Below are positions 53,888 to 62,278 of a stretch of 64,000 bases of DNA, piece after piece. The stretch's first letter is position 1; every line of letters starts with the position of its first letter. The translations under genes were made by a program, and so were the position numbers. Source of the DNA: Bacillota bacterium (GTDB taxonomy: Bacteria > Bacillota > Clostridia > Peptostreptococcales > Anaerovoracaceae); contig JAFSCP010000027.1 in assembly GCA_017436705.1 (NCBI GenBank), forward strand, positions 1-64,000. The letters are read 5' to 3'. A model generated the notes under the pieces. The model saw only the letters and a program-made list of their open reading frames with translations. It was not told where the DNA came from and did not search any database.

Positions 53888-54880
53888 ATGGATAAACATT
53901 ATGACGACGAAGTTTTACGCGTAGAGGATCTGACCGTTTACTACGAAACTGATGAAGGTACTGCCAAGGCAGTAAACAATCTTGACCTGGTTGTCCGTAA
54001 GGGTAAAACTGTAGGTCTTGTAGGTGAAACAGGCTCCGGTAAGACAACAACAGCACTTTCAATTCTCCGCCTTGTACCTGACCCACCTGGGGTTATCAAA
54101 AGCGGTAAAGTAATCCTGGACGGCATGGACATTTACTCCCTCACAGAAGGTGAAATGGACATGGTAAGAGGCTATCACGCTTCTATGATTTTCCAGGACC
54201 CTATGACAGCGCTTAACCCTGTAATGACAGTTGGCGACCAGATTGCAGAAACATTAAGAATCCATGAAGGTTTAGATAAGAAGGCTTCCTGGGAAAAGGC
54301 AGAAGAAATGCTGAAGGTAGTAGGTATTCCTCCTGAAAGAGCCAAGGAATTCCCTCACCAGTTCTCCGGTGGTATGAAGCAGCGTGTAGTTATTGCGATT
54401 GCACTTGCCTGCAGCCCTAAGCTGATGATTGCAGACGAACCAACAACAGCGCTGGACGTAACAATTCAGGCACAGGTTCTCCGCGAAATGAAGGAACTCA
54501 GAGACAAGTACGAAATGTCAATGATTATGATTACCCATGACCTGGGAATCATTGCTCAGATGTGCGACGAAGTTGCAGTAATCTATGCGGGCAGAATCAT
54601 TGAATTCGGTGAACTCAGAGAAATCTTCAAGGATACCAAGCATCCGTATACACAGGGACTTTTCGATTCACTGCCAAAGATCAACGACGGCAGAGACATG
54701 CTTCAGCCAATTCCTGGACTTATGCCGGACCCTATGGAACTTCCTGAAGGCTGTGCATTCGCACCACGCTGCAAGTATGCGACAGAAAAATGTAATCAGG
54801 GAATTCCGCCTAAGCACTATTTCAGTGATTCACACTATGTTGCTTGCTGGCGTTATGATGAACCTGAATTCAAGTTATAG
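53888..54880 (+). CDS. Oligopeptide ABC transporter ATPase (DppD/OppD type)
   Basis: 330-residue ATPase. Walker A GETGSGKTTT near 45-54, signature FSGGMKQRV near 158, Walker B LMIADEPTTALD near 180 and the H-loop ITHDLGI are intact. The C-terminal oligopeptide extension with CAFAPRCKYATEKC (a cysteine motif that can hold an iron-sulfur cluster in this family) is present. Ribosome binding site AGGAGGGGAG. Forms a heterodimer with the next gene product. Confidence 0.95.
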   Translation: MDKHYDDEVLRVEDLTVYYETDEGTAKAVNNLDLVVRKGKTVGLVGETGSGKTTTALSILRLVPDPPGVIKSGKVILDGMDIYSLTEGEMDMVRGYHASMIFQDPMTALNPVMTVGDQIAETLRIHEGLDKKASWEKAEEMLKVVGIPPERAKEFPHQFSGGMKQRVVIAIALACSPKLMIADEPTTALDVTIQAQVLREMKELRDKYEMSMIMITHDLGIIAQMCDEVAVIYAGRIIEFGELREIFKDTKHPYTQGLFDSLPKINDGRDMLQPIPGLMPDPMELPEGCAFAPRCKYATEKCNQGIPPKHYFSDSHYVACWRYDEPEFKL

Positions 54881-54891
54881 GAGGTGGCGAT

Positions 54892-55839
54892 ATGAGTGAA
54901 CATTTACTTGAAGTCAACCATCTTAAAAAATATTTCAAAACAGGAAAGGGAACAGTACAGGCTGTAGACGATGTTTCTTTCACACTGGACGCAGGTAAAA
55001 CACTTGGTCTTGTAGGGGAATCCGGCTGCGGTAAATCCACAACAGGAAGAACTGTACTGAGACTTCTGGAACCAACTGACGGACAGGTAATTTTCGAAGG
55101 CAAGGATATCGCCAAACTCAGTGCCAGAGAAATGCGCCACATGCGTAAAGATATGCAGATGATCTTCCAGGATCCGTTCTCATCCCTTAATCCTCGTAAA
55201 ACAGTAGAAGAACTTATTGCGGAACCGTTAAAATGGTTCAAAGTACATAAAACAAAAGCAGAAACAAAGGCACACGTAGCCAAGCTCATGGAAACTGTAG
55301 GTCTGGCACCTCGTCTTGCAAACGTATACCCACACGAACTTGACGGCGGCCGTCGTCAGAGAATCGGTATCGCAAGAGCTCTTGCCCTTGACCCTAAGCT
55401 TATTGTGTGCGACGAACCTGTATCAGCCCTGGACGTATCAATTCAGGCACAGGTTCTGAACCTGCTTAAAGAACTGCAGAGAGAGTACAACATTGCGTAT
55501 ATCTTCATTACCCATGACCTTTCTGTAGTAAACCACTTCTCCGATGATATCGCGGTAATGTATCTGGGACAGATTGTAGAAAAAGCACCTGCAAAGGAAC
55601 TTTTCACCAACCCTGTACATCCTTATACAAAGGCGCTCCTGTCAGCGATTCCAATTCCTGACCCTGATGCCCAGGTGGAACAGATTCCGCTCAAAGGGGA
55701 AATTTCATCACCTATCAATATGGCAAGAGACTGCCACTTCGCAGCCCGCTGCCCATATGCGACAGAAGCTTGCCATGCAAGCACACCAGAACTTGTGAAC
55801 AGAGGAAACGAACATTTCGTAGCCTGTCACCTGTTTTAA
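54892..55839 (+). CDS. Oligopeptide ABC transporter ATPase (DppF/OppF type)
   Basis: 315-residue ATPase. Walker A GESGCGKSTTG near 43, Walker B LIVCDEPVSALD near 168, H-loop ITHDLSVV, and C-terminal CHFAARCPYATEAC. The ABC signature reads ELDGGRRQR near 149-157 where the canonical form is LSGGQRQR: the serine is aspartate. I believe this variant is common in clostridial OppF proteins, but cannot check. Ribosome binding site AGGAGGTG. Completes the transporter. Confidence 0.94.
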   Translation: MSEHLLEVNHLKKYFKTGKGTVQAVDDVSFTLDAGKTLGLVGESGCGKSTTGRTVLRLLEPTDGQVIFEGKDIAKLSAREMRHMRKDMQMIFQDPFSSLNPRKTVEELIAEPLKWFKVHKTKAETKAHVAKLMETVGLAPRLANVYPHELDGGRRQRIGIARALALDPKLIVCDEPVSALDVSIQAQVLNLLKELQREYNIAYIFITHDLSVVNHFSDDIAVMYLGQIVEKAPAKELFTNPVHPYTKALLSAIPIPDPDAQVEQIPLKGEISSPINMARDCHFAARCPYATEACHASTPELVNRGNEHFVACHLF

Positions 55840-55852
55840 TCAGAATATTGAG

Positions 55853-55876
55853 GAGGGCTGATTTATATCAGCCCTC
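55853..55876 (+). promoter_or_regulatory. Intercistronic hairpin after the transporter genes
   Basis: GAGGGCTGAT (55853-55862) pairs perfectly with ATCAGCCCTC (55867-55876). No T run, so it probably stabilises or partly attenuates the message between the transporter and the downstream peptidase genes. Confidence 0.7.
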
Positions 55877-55916
55877 GTCGGTAAATTGTATTTAATATAA
55901 GAAGGAAGCGGAAAGA

Positions 55917-57452
55917 ATGGACATCAGACAAGAAGCGCTGCTTGCAGCAGCTTATGACTATTATAATCATAACGAATACATTCAGTATGACCAGCTGAGC
56001 ATGGACCGTTTTTTACAAATAACACCACGGCGGAGAAAGTATTTTCCTCCGGAAGCGGGCACCTCACAGCATACCCACCATCTGGACTGTTCCGGTTTCT
56101 GTTTCGCGGTGTATTACCAGGCGTTGGGCCTGGAACTGCCTTATGATATCACCTGGCACATGTATGAAAATATGGCGCCGCTGGTCTATAAGTACGAAAA
56201 AACCTTCGATGAAACCCTGGAGGAAAAGCAGAAGATTGCCGATGAATTCACGGCAGCCTTGCAGCCGGGGGATCTGATTACCTTACTGCACCAGGGCAAG
56301 TCCGGACATATTGTGCTCTATGTGGGAGACGGCAAGTTTATGCACTGCTGCCCGGTCACACTTGGTAAAGATGATAGTTACAACTATACAGCAAAATCCG
56401 AATCGAAGTGCAGAAATAATATTTTGCTGAACAATATTGCTGATATCACCCGTATCATTACCGGTGAGGATGCAGGAATGCTCGGTGGATATTGCCGCTA
56501 TAACCTGTTTTCTCCGAGGGAGCGGATGATTGCCATCCATCGTCCATGGTTACAGGCCGATGGACCGACAGAGCAGGCCATGATTCGCATGGGTGCTCAT
56601 AAGGGGCTTGTCTCCTGTCTGGAATCCTCCCATCCGGGCGGCCGGCAGGCGGTTTGCGGTGACGTGGTGGAATACCGTGTACATGTAAAAAATGCAGGCG
56701 GTACGGCAAAATCCGTTACTGTGGACTTCACCGCTCCGGCAGGAACTTCCTTTGGCGGTGAGACAGTCTGTGAAGCAAAGCTTGAGGCAGGAGAAGAAAG
56801 AAATTTCACATTCGGCGTCATCGTGGAAGCGGAAGATGAAATCTATCTGGAAGCGCCGCAGGTGCATGTCAATGGCCTCACCATCCCGGGACGAAAAGTG
56901 CTTCTGGCACCGGCTGTCAATCCGGAAGACAAGGAAAAAGTTGTAAATGAAATAAGAGAAAAACTGGCAGAAGGCATGGAAGTGATGAAAGCTGCCGCGG
57001 AAGTTTACGGCCGACATGGTATCACCATGAGCGGAGAAAAGAAGACTTACATACGCGGTCTCTTCCACCATTTTGATACCTGCGCCAGAGAAAATAATAA
57101 TATACTGGTGCGAAAAAGCCAAAACCCATTTGAAGATATGGCCGTATACAGCCTCTTCGGCGGCAAAGGCGTAGTGACCGGAGATATTGTAAACAATCCG
57201 GATCAGCGCACCACAGAAATTATGCAGAGGGATCTGCAGGCAGGGGATATCATTCTCTGCGGCAATGATCCGTATGCAGTACAGACCCATGCACTCTTTT
57301 ATACAGGAGACAGCCTGATTGGGGCTGCAGAGCAGGGGCTGACCAATCGTGAGCTGAAAGACGACGAATTGGAAGCGTTTATGAGAAGTCTGTTCGGCAG
57401 ATTCTGCTTCGTGGTTCTTCGTCCATGGCAGATGCGATGTATGAAGTCATGA
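55917..57452 (+). CDS. Double NlpC/P60 cysteine peptidase, cytoplasmic
   Basis: 511 residues without a signal peptide. Residues ~20-215 form an NlpC/P60 domain with catalytic Cys 58 (HLDCSGFCF) and His near 130 (SGHIVLYVGDGKF). A beta-rich CARDB-like segment follows (about 230-340; VEYRVHVKNAGGTAKSVTV). Residues ~370-500 look like a second NlpC/P60 domain (LQAGDIILC, THALFYTGD) whose cysteine position is methionine (FEDMAVYSLFGG), so probably inactive. NlpC/P60 enzymes cleave the gamma-D-Glu to diamino-acid bond; a cytoplasmic one after a peptide transporter resembles B. subtilis YkfC in role. Ribosome binding site GAAGGAAG. Confidence 0.82.
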   Translation: MDIRQEALLAAAYDYYNHNEYIQYDQLSMDRFLQITPRRRKYFPPEAGTSQHTHHLDCSGFCFAVYYQALGLELPYDITWHMYENMAPLVYKYEKTFDETLEEKQKIADEFTAALQPGDLITLLHQGKSGHIVLYVGDGKFMHCCPVTLGKDDSYNYTAKSESKCRNNILLNNIADITRIITGEDAGMLGGYCRYNLFSPRERMIAIHRPWLQADGPTEQAMIRMGAHKGLVSCLESSHPGGRQAVCGDVVEYRVHVKNAGGTAKSVTVDFTAPAGTSFGGETVCEAKLEAGEERNFTFGVIVEAEDEIYLEAPQVHVNGLTIPGRKVLLAPAVNPEDKEKVVNEIREKLAEGMEVMKAAAEVYGRHGITMSGEKKTYIRGLFHHFDTCARENNNILVRKSQNPFEDMAVYSLFGGKGVVTGDIVNNPDQRTTEIMQRDLQAGDIILCGNDPYAVQTHALFYTGDSLIGAAEQGLTNRELKDDELEAFMRSLFGRFCFVVLRPWQMRCMKS

Positions 57453-57493
57453 AGTAGTCGGATTCAGTCATTTCGTTTATAAGGAGGTTGTTT

Positions 57494-58912
57494 ATGGACA
57501 AGGAATTATTACAGAAGATAGACTTATGTATTGATGCATGTCGTAGTGAACTTGCAAAAACCACCATTGAACTTGTAAATATCAGGAGTGTACAGGGTGA
57601 ACCTCTTCCGGGTGCACCTTTTGGCAAAGGTCCGCGCAGAATGCTTGACAAAACCCTTGAAATGGGCCGTGATGCCGGATTTTATCCTGTTGATTATAAC
57701 GTGGGCGTGGTAAGTATTGCACTTAAAGATTCTGCCCCTGATGTCGGAATCTGGATTCACGGGGATGTGGTTCCGGAAGGAATAGGATGGAACTTCGAAC
57801 CATACAATGCAGTGGAATACAAAGGCTGCATTATCGGACGAGGTGCTACCGACAACAAAGGCCAGATGGCTGCAATTTACCACCTGCTCAGAATTTTCAA
57901 AGAACTTGACATCGAACTGAAATACAATCCGGCACTCTATGTCGGCAGCAACGAAGAAACCGGCATGAGAGATCTTAACGGTGTTCCCGGAAACGAAGAT
58001 GCCAGAGGATTTTTAAATGTATGCGAGGCACCGAAGCTGAGCCTTGTACCTGACAGCAGTTTTCCTGTGGGATACGGCGGCAAAGGTTCAGTAAAAGCTC
58101 TGCTCCGCAGCAGGACTCCTCTTGAAGGATTTGTCCTGACAGCAGGGCAGGACGAAGCTCCGGCCCGTGCAACTGCAGTATTTCCGCCGCAGGAAAATTT
58201 CCCGCAGGAATTACCGGGCGCTGTGATTACAAAAGATTCCGAAGGAAATATTACCGTGACTTGTGATACAGCACAGGTTCACGGAAACAGCAGCAAATCA
58301 GGCGGCAACGCAGTTGTAAAAATGTGTGAAGCACTGAAGAGCATCGGAACACTGAGCGAAAATGACCTTAAGATTATTGAGGCATTTAAACTTATAGCAG
58401 AAGATACTACTGGTGCATGCCTGAACGTTGCAGGTGCAGAAGATAATATTATGGGACCGATGTCCACACTGACAAGACGCATTGACTGGAAAGACGGTTA
58501 TCCTGAAATCCAGACTATCGTATATTATCCGACAGGTATCGAATACGACTGGATTGTTGAAAACATGACAGCTGCAGCAGCTGATCTGGGGCTGGAGGTA
58601 ACAGGCATTCCTTATACCAAGAAACCTTATCTTCTTGACCCTGAAAGTGAAACAGCAGAAATGCTGCACCGCGTTGCAAACGAAGTTACCGGTGAAGATA
58701 AACCGATGTATATTGTAAAGGGCGGAACTTATGCTCACTTCCTTCCGAACGCTTATGCTTTCGGCATGGACGGAAGCCTGCCTCCTGAAGATTTCGCGGA
58801 GGGAAGGGGCGGCGCCCACGGTGTGGATGAAGCAGTATCTCTGGACAGACTCCAGAGAGCAATGAGAATTTATGCCCGCGTTCTGCTTGAATTAAATGAA
58901 ATGTGTATATAA
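57494..58912 (+). CDS. M20 metallopeptidase, PepV-type dipeptidase
   Basis: 472-residue zinc dipeptidase of the PepV/Sapep group. Metal-binding and catalytic motifs: IHGDVVPEG near 90, GATDNKGQMAA near 118, SNEETGMRD near 152, plus HGNSSKSGGNAV in the lid region near 262 and HGVDEAV near 445. It would split unblocked dipeptides after import. ATG 57494 is chosen over the in-frame TTG 57488 because AAGGAGG is at 57481-57487. Sixteen bases separate it from the next pepD. Confidence 0.92.
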   Translation: MDKELLQKIDLCIDACRSELAKTTIELVNIRSVQGEPLPGAPFGKGPRRMLDKTLEMGRDAGFYPVDYNVGVVSIALKDSAPDVGIWIHGDVVPEGIGWNFEPYNAVEYKGCIIGRGATDNKGQMAAIYHLLRIFKELDIELKYNPALYVGSNEETGMRDLNGVPGNEDARGFLNVCEAPKLSLVPDSSFPVGYGGKGSVKALLRSRTPLEGFVLTAGQDEAPARATAVFPPQENFPQELPGAVITKDSEGNITVTCDTAQVHGNSSKSGGNAVVKMCEALKSIGTLSENDLKIIEAFKLIAEDTTGACLNVAGAEDNIMGPMSTLTRRIDWKDGYPEIQTIVYYPTGIEYDWIVENMTAAAADLGLEVTGIPYTKKPYLLDPESETAEMLHRVANEVTGEDKPMYIVKGGTYAHFLPNAYAFGMDGSLPPEDFAEGRGGAHGVDEAVSLDRLQRAMRIYARVLLELNEMCI

Positions 58913-58928
58913 GAAGGAGATTGTAGAG

Positions 58929-60416
58929 ATGAAATACAATCATAAGTACGAAGCAACTAAAGGATTGCAGCCAGAACCATTCTTTTACTGGTTCGGTGAA
59001 GTGTCTGCATGTCCTCGTCCGTCAGGCAATGAAAAAGCTCTGATTGACTATATTAAAAATTACTGTGAAGAAAGAAATTTACCTTGTGATATTGATGAAG
59101 CGGGCAATGTTTTCGTTAAAGTACCGGGAACTGCAGGGTACGAAGATTATCCGGCTTTCCTCATTCAGGGACACATGGACATCGTGCCTGTGAAGGATGA
59201 AGGTGTGGATTTCGACTTCGACAAAGACCCATACAACCTTCAGATTGATGGGGATAAGATTTACGCTCCGGGAACTACTCTGGGGGCAGACAACGGCGTT
59301 GGTATTGCAACCATGCTGGCCTTTGCAGATACTCTGGCAGAGGAACCTATTCCTCATCCTCCACTTGAACTTTTATTCACTGTTGAAGAAGAAACAGGCA
59401 TGAAGGGAATCAAACGTTTCGACTGCTCCAAGATTACTGCCCGCAGAATGCTCAACTGTGACAGTGGCGACCCTCACAGAGTTGCTGTATGCTGCGGCGG
59501 AAACAGCAAATCCAAAATTGAAAAAGAATTTGAAACTGAGCCTGTTGGCGAAGGCTGGACTGTTCTTGAAATCAGCCTGACAGGAGGCCAGGGCGGCCAC
59601 AGCGGCGGCATGATAAACAAAGGCCGTGCATGTGCAGCCAACAATATGGGCGAACTTCTCACTGCACTCATGGCTGATGAAAAGGTTTCTGAATTCAGAA
59701 TCTGCAGTTTAAAGACCAGTACACCATCTATTATCAAAACCTGTGATGCAATAATTGCAGTTCCAACAGCAGATGCAAAGGCAGCAGAGGGCTGCATGAA
59801 TGAAAGATTTGCTTTAATCAAGGGAATATATAAGAACAGCGACCCTGACCTGGCTCTCGCAATTACTGAGGCTGGCTGCGGTGCAGATAGCACAGCGATT
59901 TCTTCAGAAGATTCTGAAAAAGTTGCACAGTGCCTGTTGTACCTTGAAACTGCAATGTACCGCTCACATTATGAGTTTACACAGTCACCTGTGACTGGCG
60001 GTTCTATTTATTTGGCAGAACTTACAGCAGATGGCCAGTTCAGTGTGGATTTCTCAGTGCGCTCTTCAATCAATGAAGACCTGAGACTTAAATTTAAAAA
60101 ATATGTGCTGCAAATGAAGATGCTGGGTCTTGACCTTGTGGAATACGACTCCTGGCTGGGATGGGTGGAAGAACCTGCTTCTCCGCTGCGTGATGCTTTA
60201 CTTGCTGCTCATAATGAGTTATTCGGATACGACATGGCGATCGGCAGAGGTATCGGCGGAATTGAAGTAGGTGCCATTAAAACTGCAATTCCTGAAATGG
60301 ACGCAGTAGCTTTCGCACCATTCTCAAAAGGCGCACATACAACAAGCGAATATCTGTCAGTAAGCCAGGTACAGCCATTCTGGGATCTGCTGAAAAAGCT
60401 TGTTTTAATAAAATAG
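58929..60416 (+). CDS. pepD: Aminoacyl-histidine dipeptidase PepD-like (M20), copy 2
   Basis: 495-residue M20C dipeptidase with the same motifs as copy 1: QGHMDIVPV near 80, TLGADNGVGIA near 117, TVEEETGMKG near 150, DSGDPH near 178. It starts MKYNHKYEATKGL; ATG 58929 follows AAGGAGA, and the upstream in-frame ATG 58896 lies inside the previous gene. It is closely related to copy 3 (62279) along its whole length and into the 3' flank, so the two arose by a fairly recent duplication, perhaps to broaden dipeptide range. Confidence 0.94.
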   Translation: MKYNHKYEATKGLQPEPFFYWFGEVSACPRPSGNEKALIDYIKNYCEERNLPCDIDEAGNVFVKVPGTAGYEDYPAFLIQGHMDIVPVKDEGVDFDFDKDPYNLQIDGDKIYAPGTTLGADNGVGIATMLAFADTLAEEPIPHPPLELLFTVEEETGMKGIKRFDCSKITARRMLNCDSGDPHRVAVCCGGNSKSKIEKEFETEPVGEGWTVLEISLTGGQGGHSGGMINKGRACAANNMGELLTALMADEKVSEFRICSLKTSTPSIIKTCDAIIAVPTADAKAAEGCMNERFALIKGIYKNSDPDLALAITEAGCGADSTAISSEDSEKVAQCLLYLETAMYRSHYEFTQSPVTGGSIYLAELTADGQFSVDFSVRSSINEDLRLKFKKYVLQMKMLGLDLVEYDSWLGWVEEPASPLRDALLAAHNELFGYDMAIGRGIGGIEVGAIKTAIPEMDAVAFAPFSKGAHTTSEYLSVSQVQPFWDLLKKLVLIK

Positions 60417-60493
60417 GGTAACCAAGGGGTTTGCGGGAGGTTTTCATTTTCTCCTCTGACTACATAAAAAAGATAATAAAGAACATTCTCTCA

Positions 60494-60549
60494 AATTATT
60501 TAAACGCAAATCCCTCCTAATAACTGGCGCAGGCGCAAGTCTGCGCCTT
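60494..60549 (+). repeat. Repeat downstream of pepD copy 2, with hairpin
   Basis: Near-identical to 63763-63819 downstream of pepD copy 3 (shared TAAACGCAAAT, CTAATAACTGG and GCAAGTCTGCGCC). It contains the hairpin GGCGCAG (60526-60532) with CTGCGCC (60541-60547), lacking the T run that copy 3's hairpin has. The 154-base gap 60417-60570 otherwise shows only AT-rich sequence. Confidence 0.8.
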
Positions 60550-60569
60550 CTGTATAAAGGAGTTTAACA

Positions 60570-62255
60570 ATGAATAAGACATTATCAATTGTATTTACAG
60601 GTGATATCGGTTTCGACCGCTATATGGCAGGAAAATGGACTGATGAAGAACTGCTTTCTCAGGAAATTCTTGAATTTTTCCACAGTGCAGATCATGTGGT
60701 TCCGAATGTTGAAGGGGCAATTGTAGATGAAAGCGAGTTTTCTTCATCTGCGGAATTCTGTCATTACATGACGCCGGAAGTTACTGACTTCCTGCAGAAA
60801 ATTCACGCTGATATCTGGTGTATAGGAAATAACCACATTATGGACGCAGGAATTGAAGGACTGAACAGCACGCGCAGAATCGCAGCAAGCCTTGGATGTC
60901 AGACAATCGGTGCCGGTGTTGATCAGGAAGATGCCAGCCAGCCTGTGTACTTTGATGAAGCAGGGGGCGTTGGTATTTTCAGCGTAAACTATATTTCTGA
61001 AGCACGCGAACTGAAAGGTGAGCCTTTTAACTGCTGCCGCTGGGACAATCTTGAGCTGATCAGCAAGCGTATTGCAGAGATAAAAGCAAAGTGCAGATGG
61101 TGCGTAGTGGTGGTTCACGGCGGTGAAGAATTCGCAACTATGCCTAGCCCATACACACGCGAACTTTATATAAAATATCTTGAAGCTGGTGCAGATGCAG
61201 TAGTAGGCCATCATCCGCATGTACCTGAAAATTACGAAACATTTGAAGGTGGTAAGGTGATATTCTACTCCCTTGGTAACTTCATCTTCGATACTGATTA
61301 TCAGCGTGCCCATCCATATACAGAGAAAGGCGCTCTGCTGAAACTCAGCTTCACTGAAGAAAAGATGGACTTCGAAGCATTGGGCTACGAAATTGTCCGC
61401 GGAAGCGAAAGACTTGTAAAAAGTGATCTTCCGTGCATTTTCACAGACATTCCGGCAGAAGAGTATGAACTGCTCATTCCGCTTGGCGCGAAAGTTTTCC
61501 TGGAAGAAGAGCGCAGAAGGATGATTTATCTGGAACCTGAAAATTACAAAGATCTGGACGAAGCTGGCTGGCTTGAATACTTCAACGGCAAGCCTGAAGG
61601 TTACTACAAAGGCCAGCACATGGACCTTAGCCTGATTGTTCCTCTGGCTGAGAAGGCAAAAGAAGGTCAGTGGAGAGCAAGTAAGCTGGAACAGGTAAAA
61701 GCATATATGGTGGAAGAGCTGGGTATGGAATACTTTGTACCTACTGCTCAGGGACTGGTGGATTACTGCAGAAGAATGATGACCACACCGCACCTGTATG
61801 TATGGGCCGCAGAAGGAGAATATGTCACAACCGAAATCATAAACTACTTCGCGGAAAAGTATCCTTCAGGATATACACCGGAGAAAAAAGCAATCCGTCT
61901 GGCACTTGCCAACAGAGGCATCCGCGGCTGGGACTGTTTCGGACTGATTAAGTCATATATTTTCAACGATTACCATCAGAACAATACGGACTGGTACATC
62001 AAGTCATTCGACAGAACTACAACGCAGCTTTTCGAATGGGCAGAGGAAAAGGGCACTATCGATACGATTCCTGAGATTCCTGGGCTGTGTGTATGGAAGC
62101 CGGGTCATGTGGGTGTCTATACAGGCAACGGAATGGCCATTGAATCGACATGCAAATGGCATGTGCTTGACACAACAATAGGCGGTATTCAGGAACTGCC
62201 TCTGGAAGCCGGTGAATGGACTCACTGGCTCAAGTGCCCGTACATAAAATATTAA
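60570..62255 (+). CDS. CapA-type hydrolase fused to an NlpC/P60 domain
   Basis: 561 residues. The N-terminal half (1-300) is a CapA/PgsA metallophosphatase-like domain: FTGDIGFDRYM near 10, PNVEGAIVDE near 50, IGNNHIMDAG near 91, VVVHGGEEF near 184, GHHPHVPENYE near 212 and YSLGNFIFD near 233. CapA proteins are linked to poly-gamma-glutamate. The C-terminal part (about 390-560) is NlpC/P60-like: GWDCFGLIKSYIF with cysteine near 455 and KPGHVGVYTGNG with histidine near 513. No signal peptide. The fusion joins a gamma-glutamyl polymer module with a gamma-glutamyl peptidase module. Ribosome binding site AAAGGAG. Confidence 0.85.
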   Translation: MNKTLSIVFTGDIGFDRYMAGKWTDEELLSQEILEFFHSADHVVPNVEGAIVDESEFSSSAEFCHYMTPEVTDFLQKIHADIWCIGNNHIMDAGIEGLNSTRRIAASLGCQTIGAGVDQEDASQPVYFDEAGGVGIFSVNYISEARELKGEPFNCCRWDNLELISKRIAEIKAKCRWCVVVVHGGEEFATMPSPYTRELYIKYLEAGADAVVGHHPHVPENYETFEGGKVIFYSLGNFIFDTDYQRAHPYTEKGALLKLSFTEEKMDFEALGYEIVRGSERLVKSDLPCIFTDIPAEEYELLIPLGAKVFLEEERRRMIYLEPENYKDLDEAGWLEYFNGKPEGYYKGQHMDLSLIVPLAEKAKEGQWRASKLEQVKAYMVEELGMEYFVPTAQGLVDYCRRMMTTPHLYVWAAEGEYVTTEIINYFAEKYPSGYTPEKKAIRLALANRGIRGWDCFGLIKSYIFNDYHQNNTDWYIKSFDRTTTQLFEWAEEKGTIDTIPEIPGLCVWKPGHVGVYTGNGMAIESTCKWHVLDTTIGGIQELPLEAGEWTHWLKCPYIKY

Positions 62256-62278
62256 TTAATGGGAAGGAGAATGCAGAT

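Noticed and set aside
60744-61793. 349-residue minus-strand open frame
   Set aside because: Opposite the CapA-NlpC/P60 gene, whose two motif sets are clear; no ribosome binding site or recognisable domain.
60570-62255. Capsule (cap/pgs) biosynthesis operon
   Set aside because: No PgsB or PgsC partners are present, and the protein has no membrane anchor; the context is peptidases.
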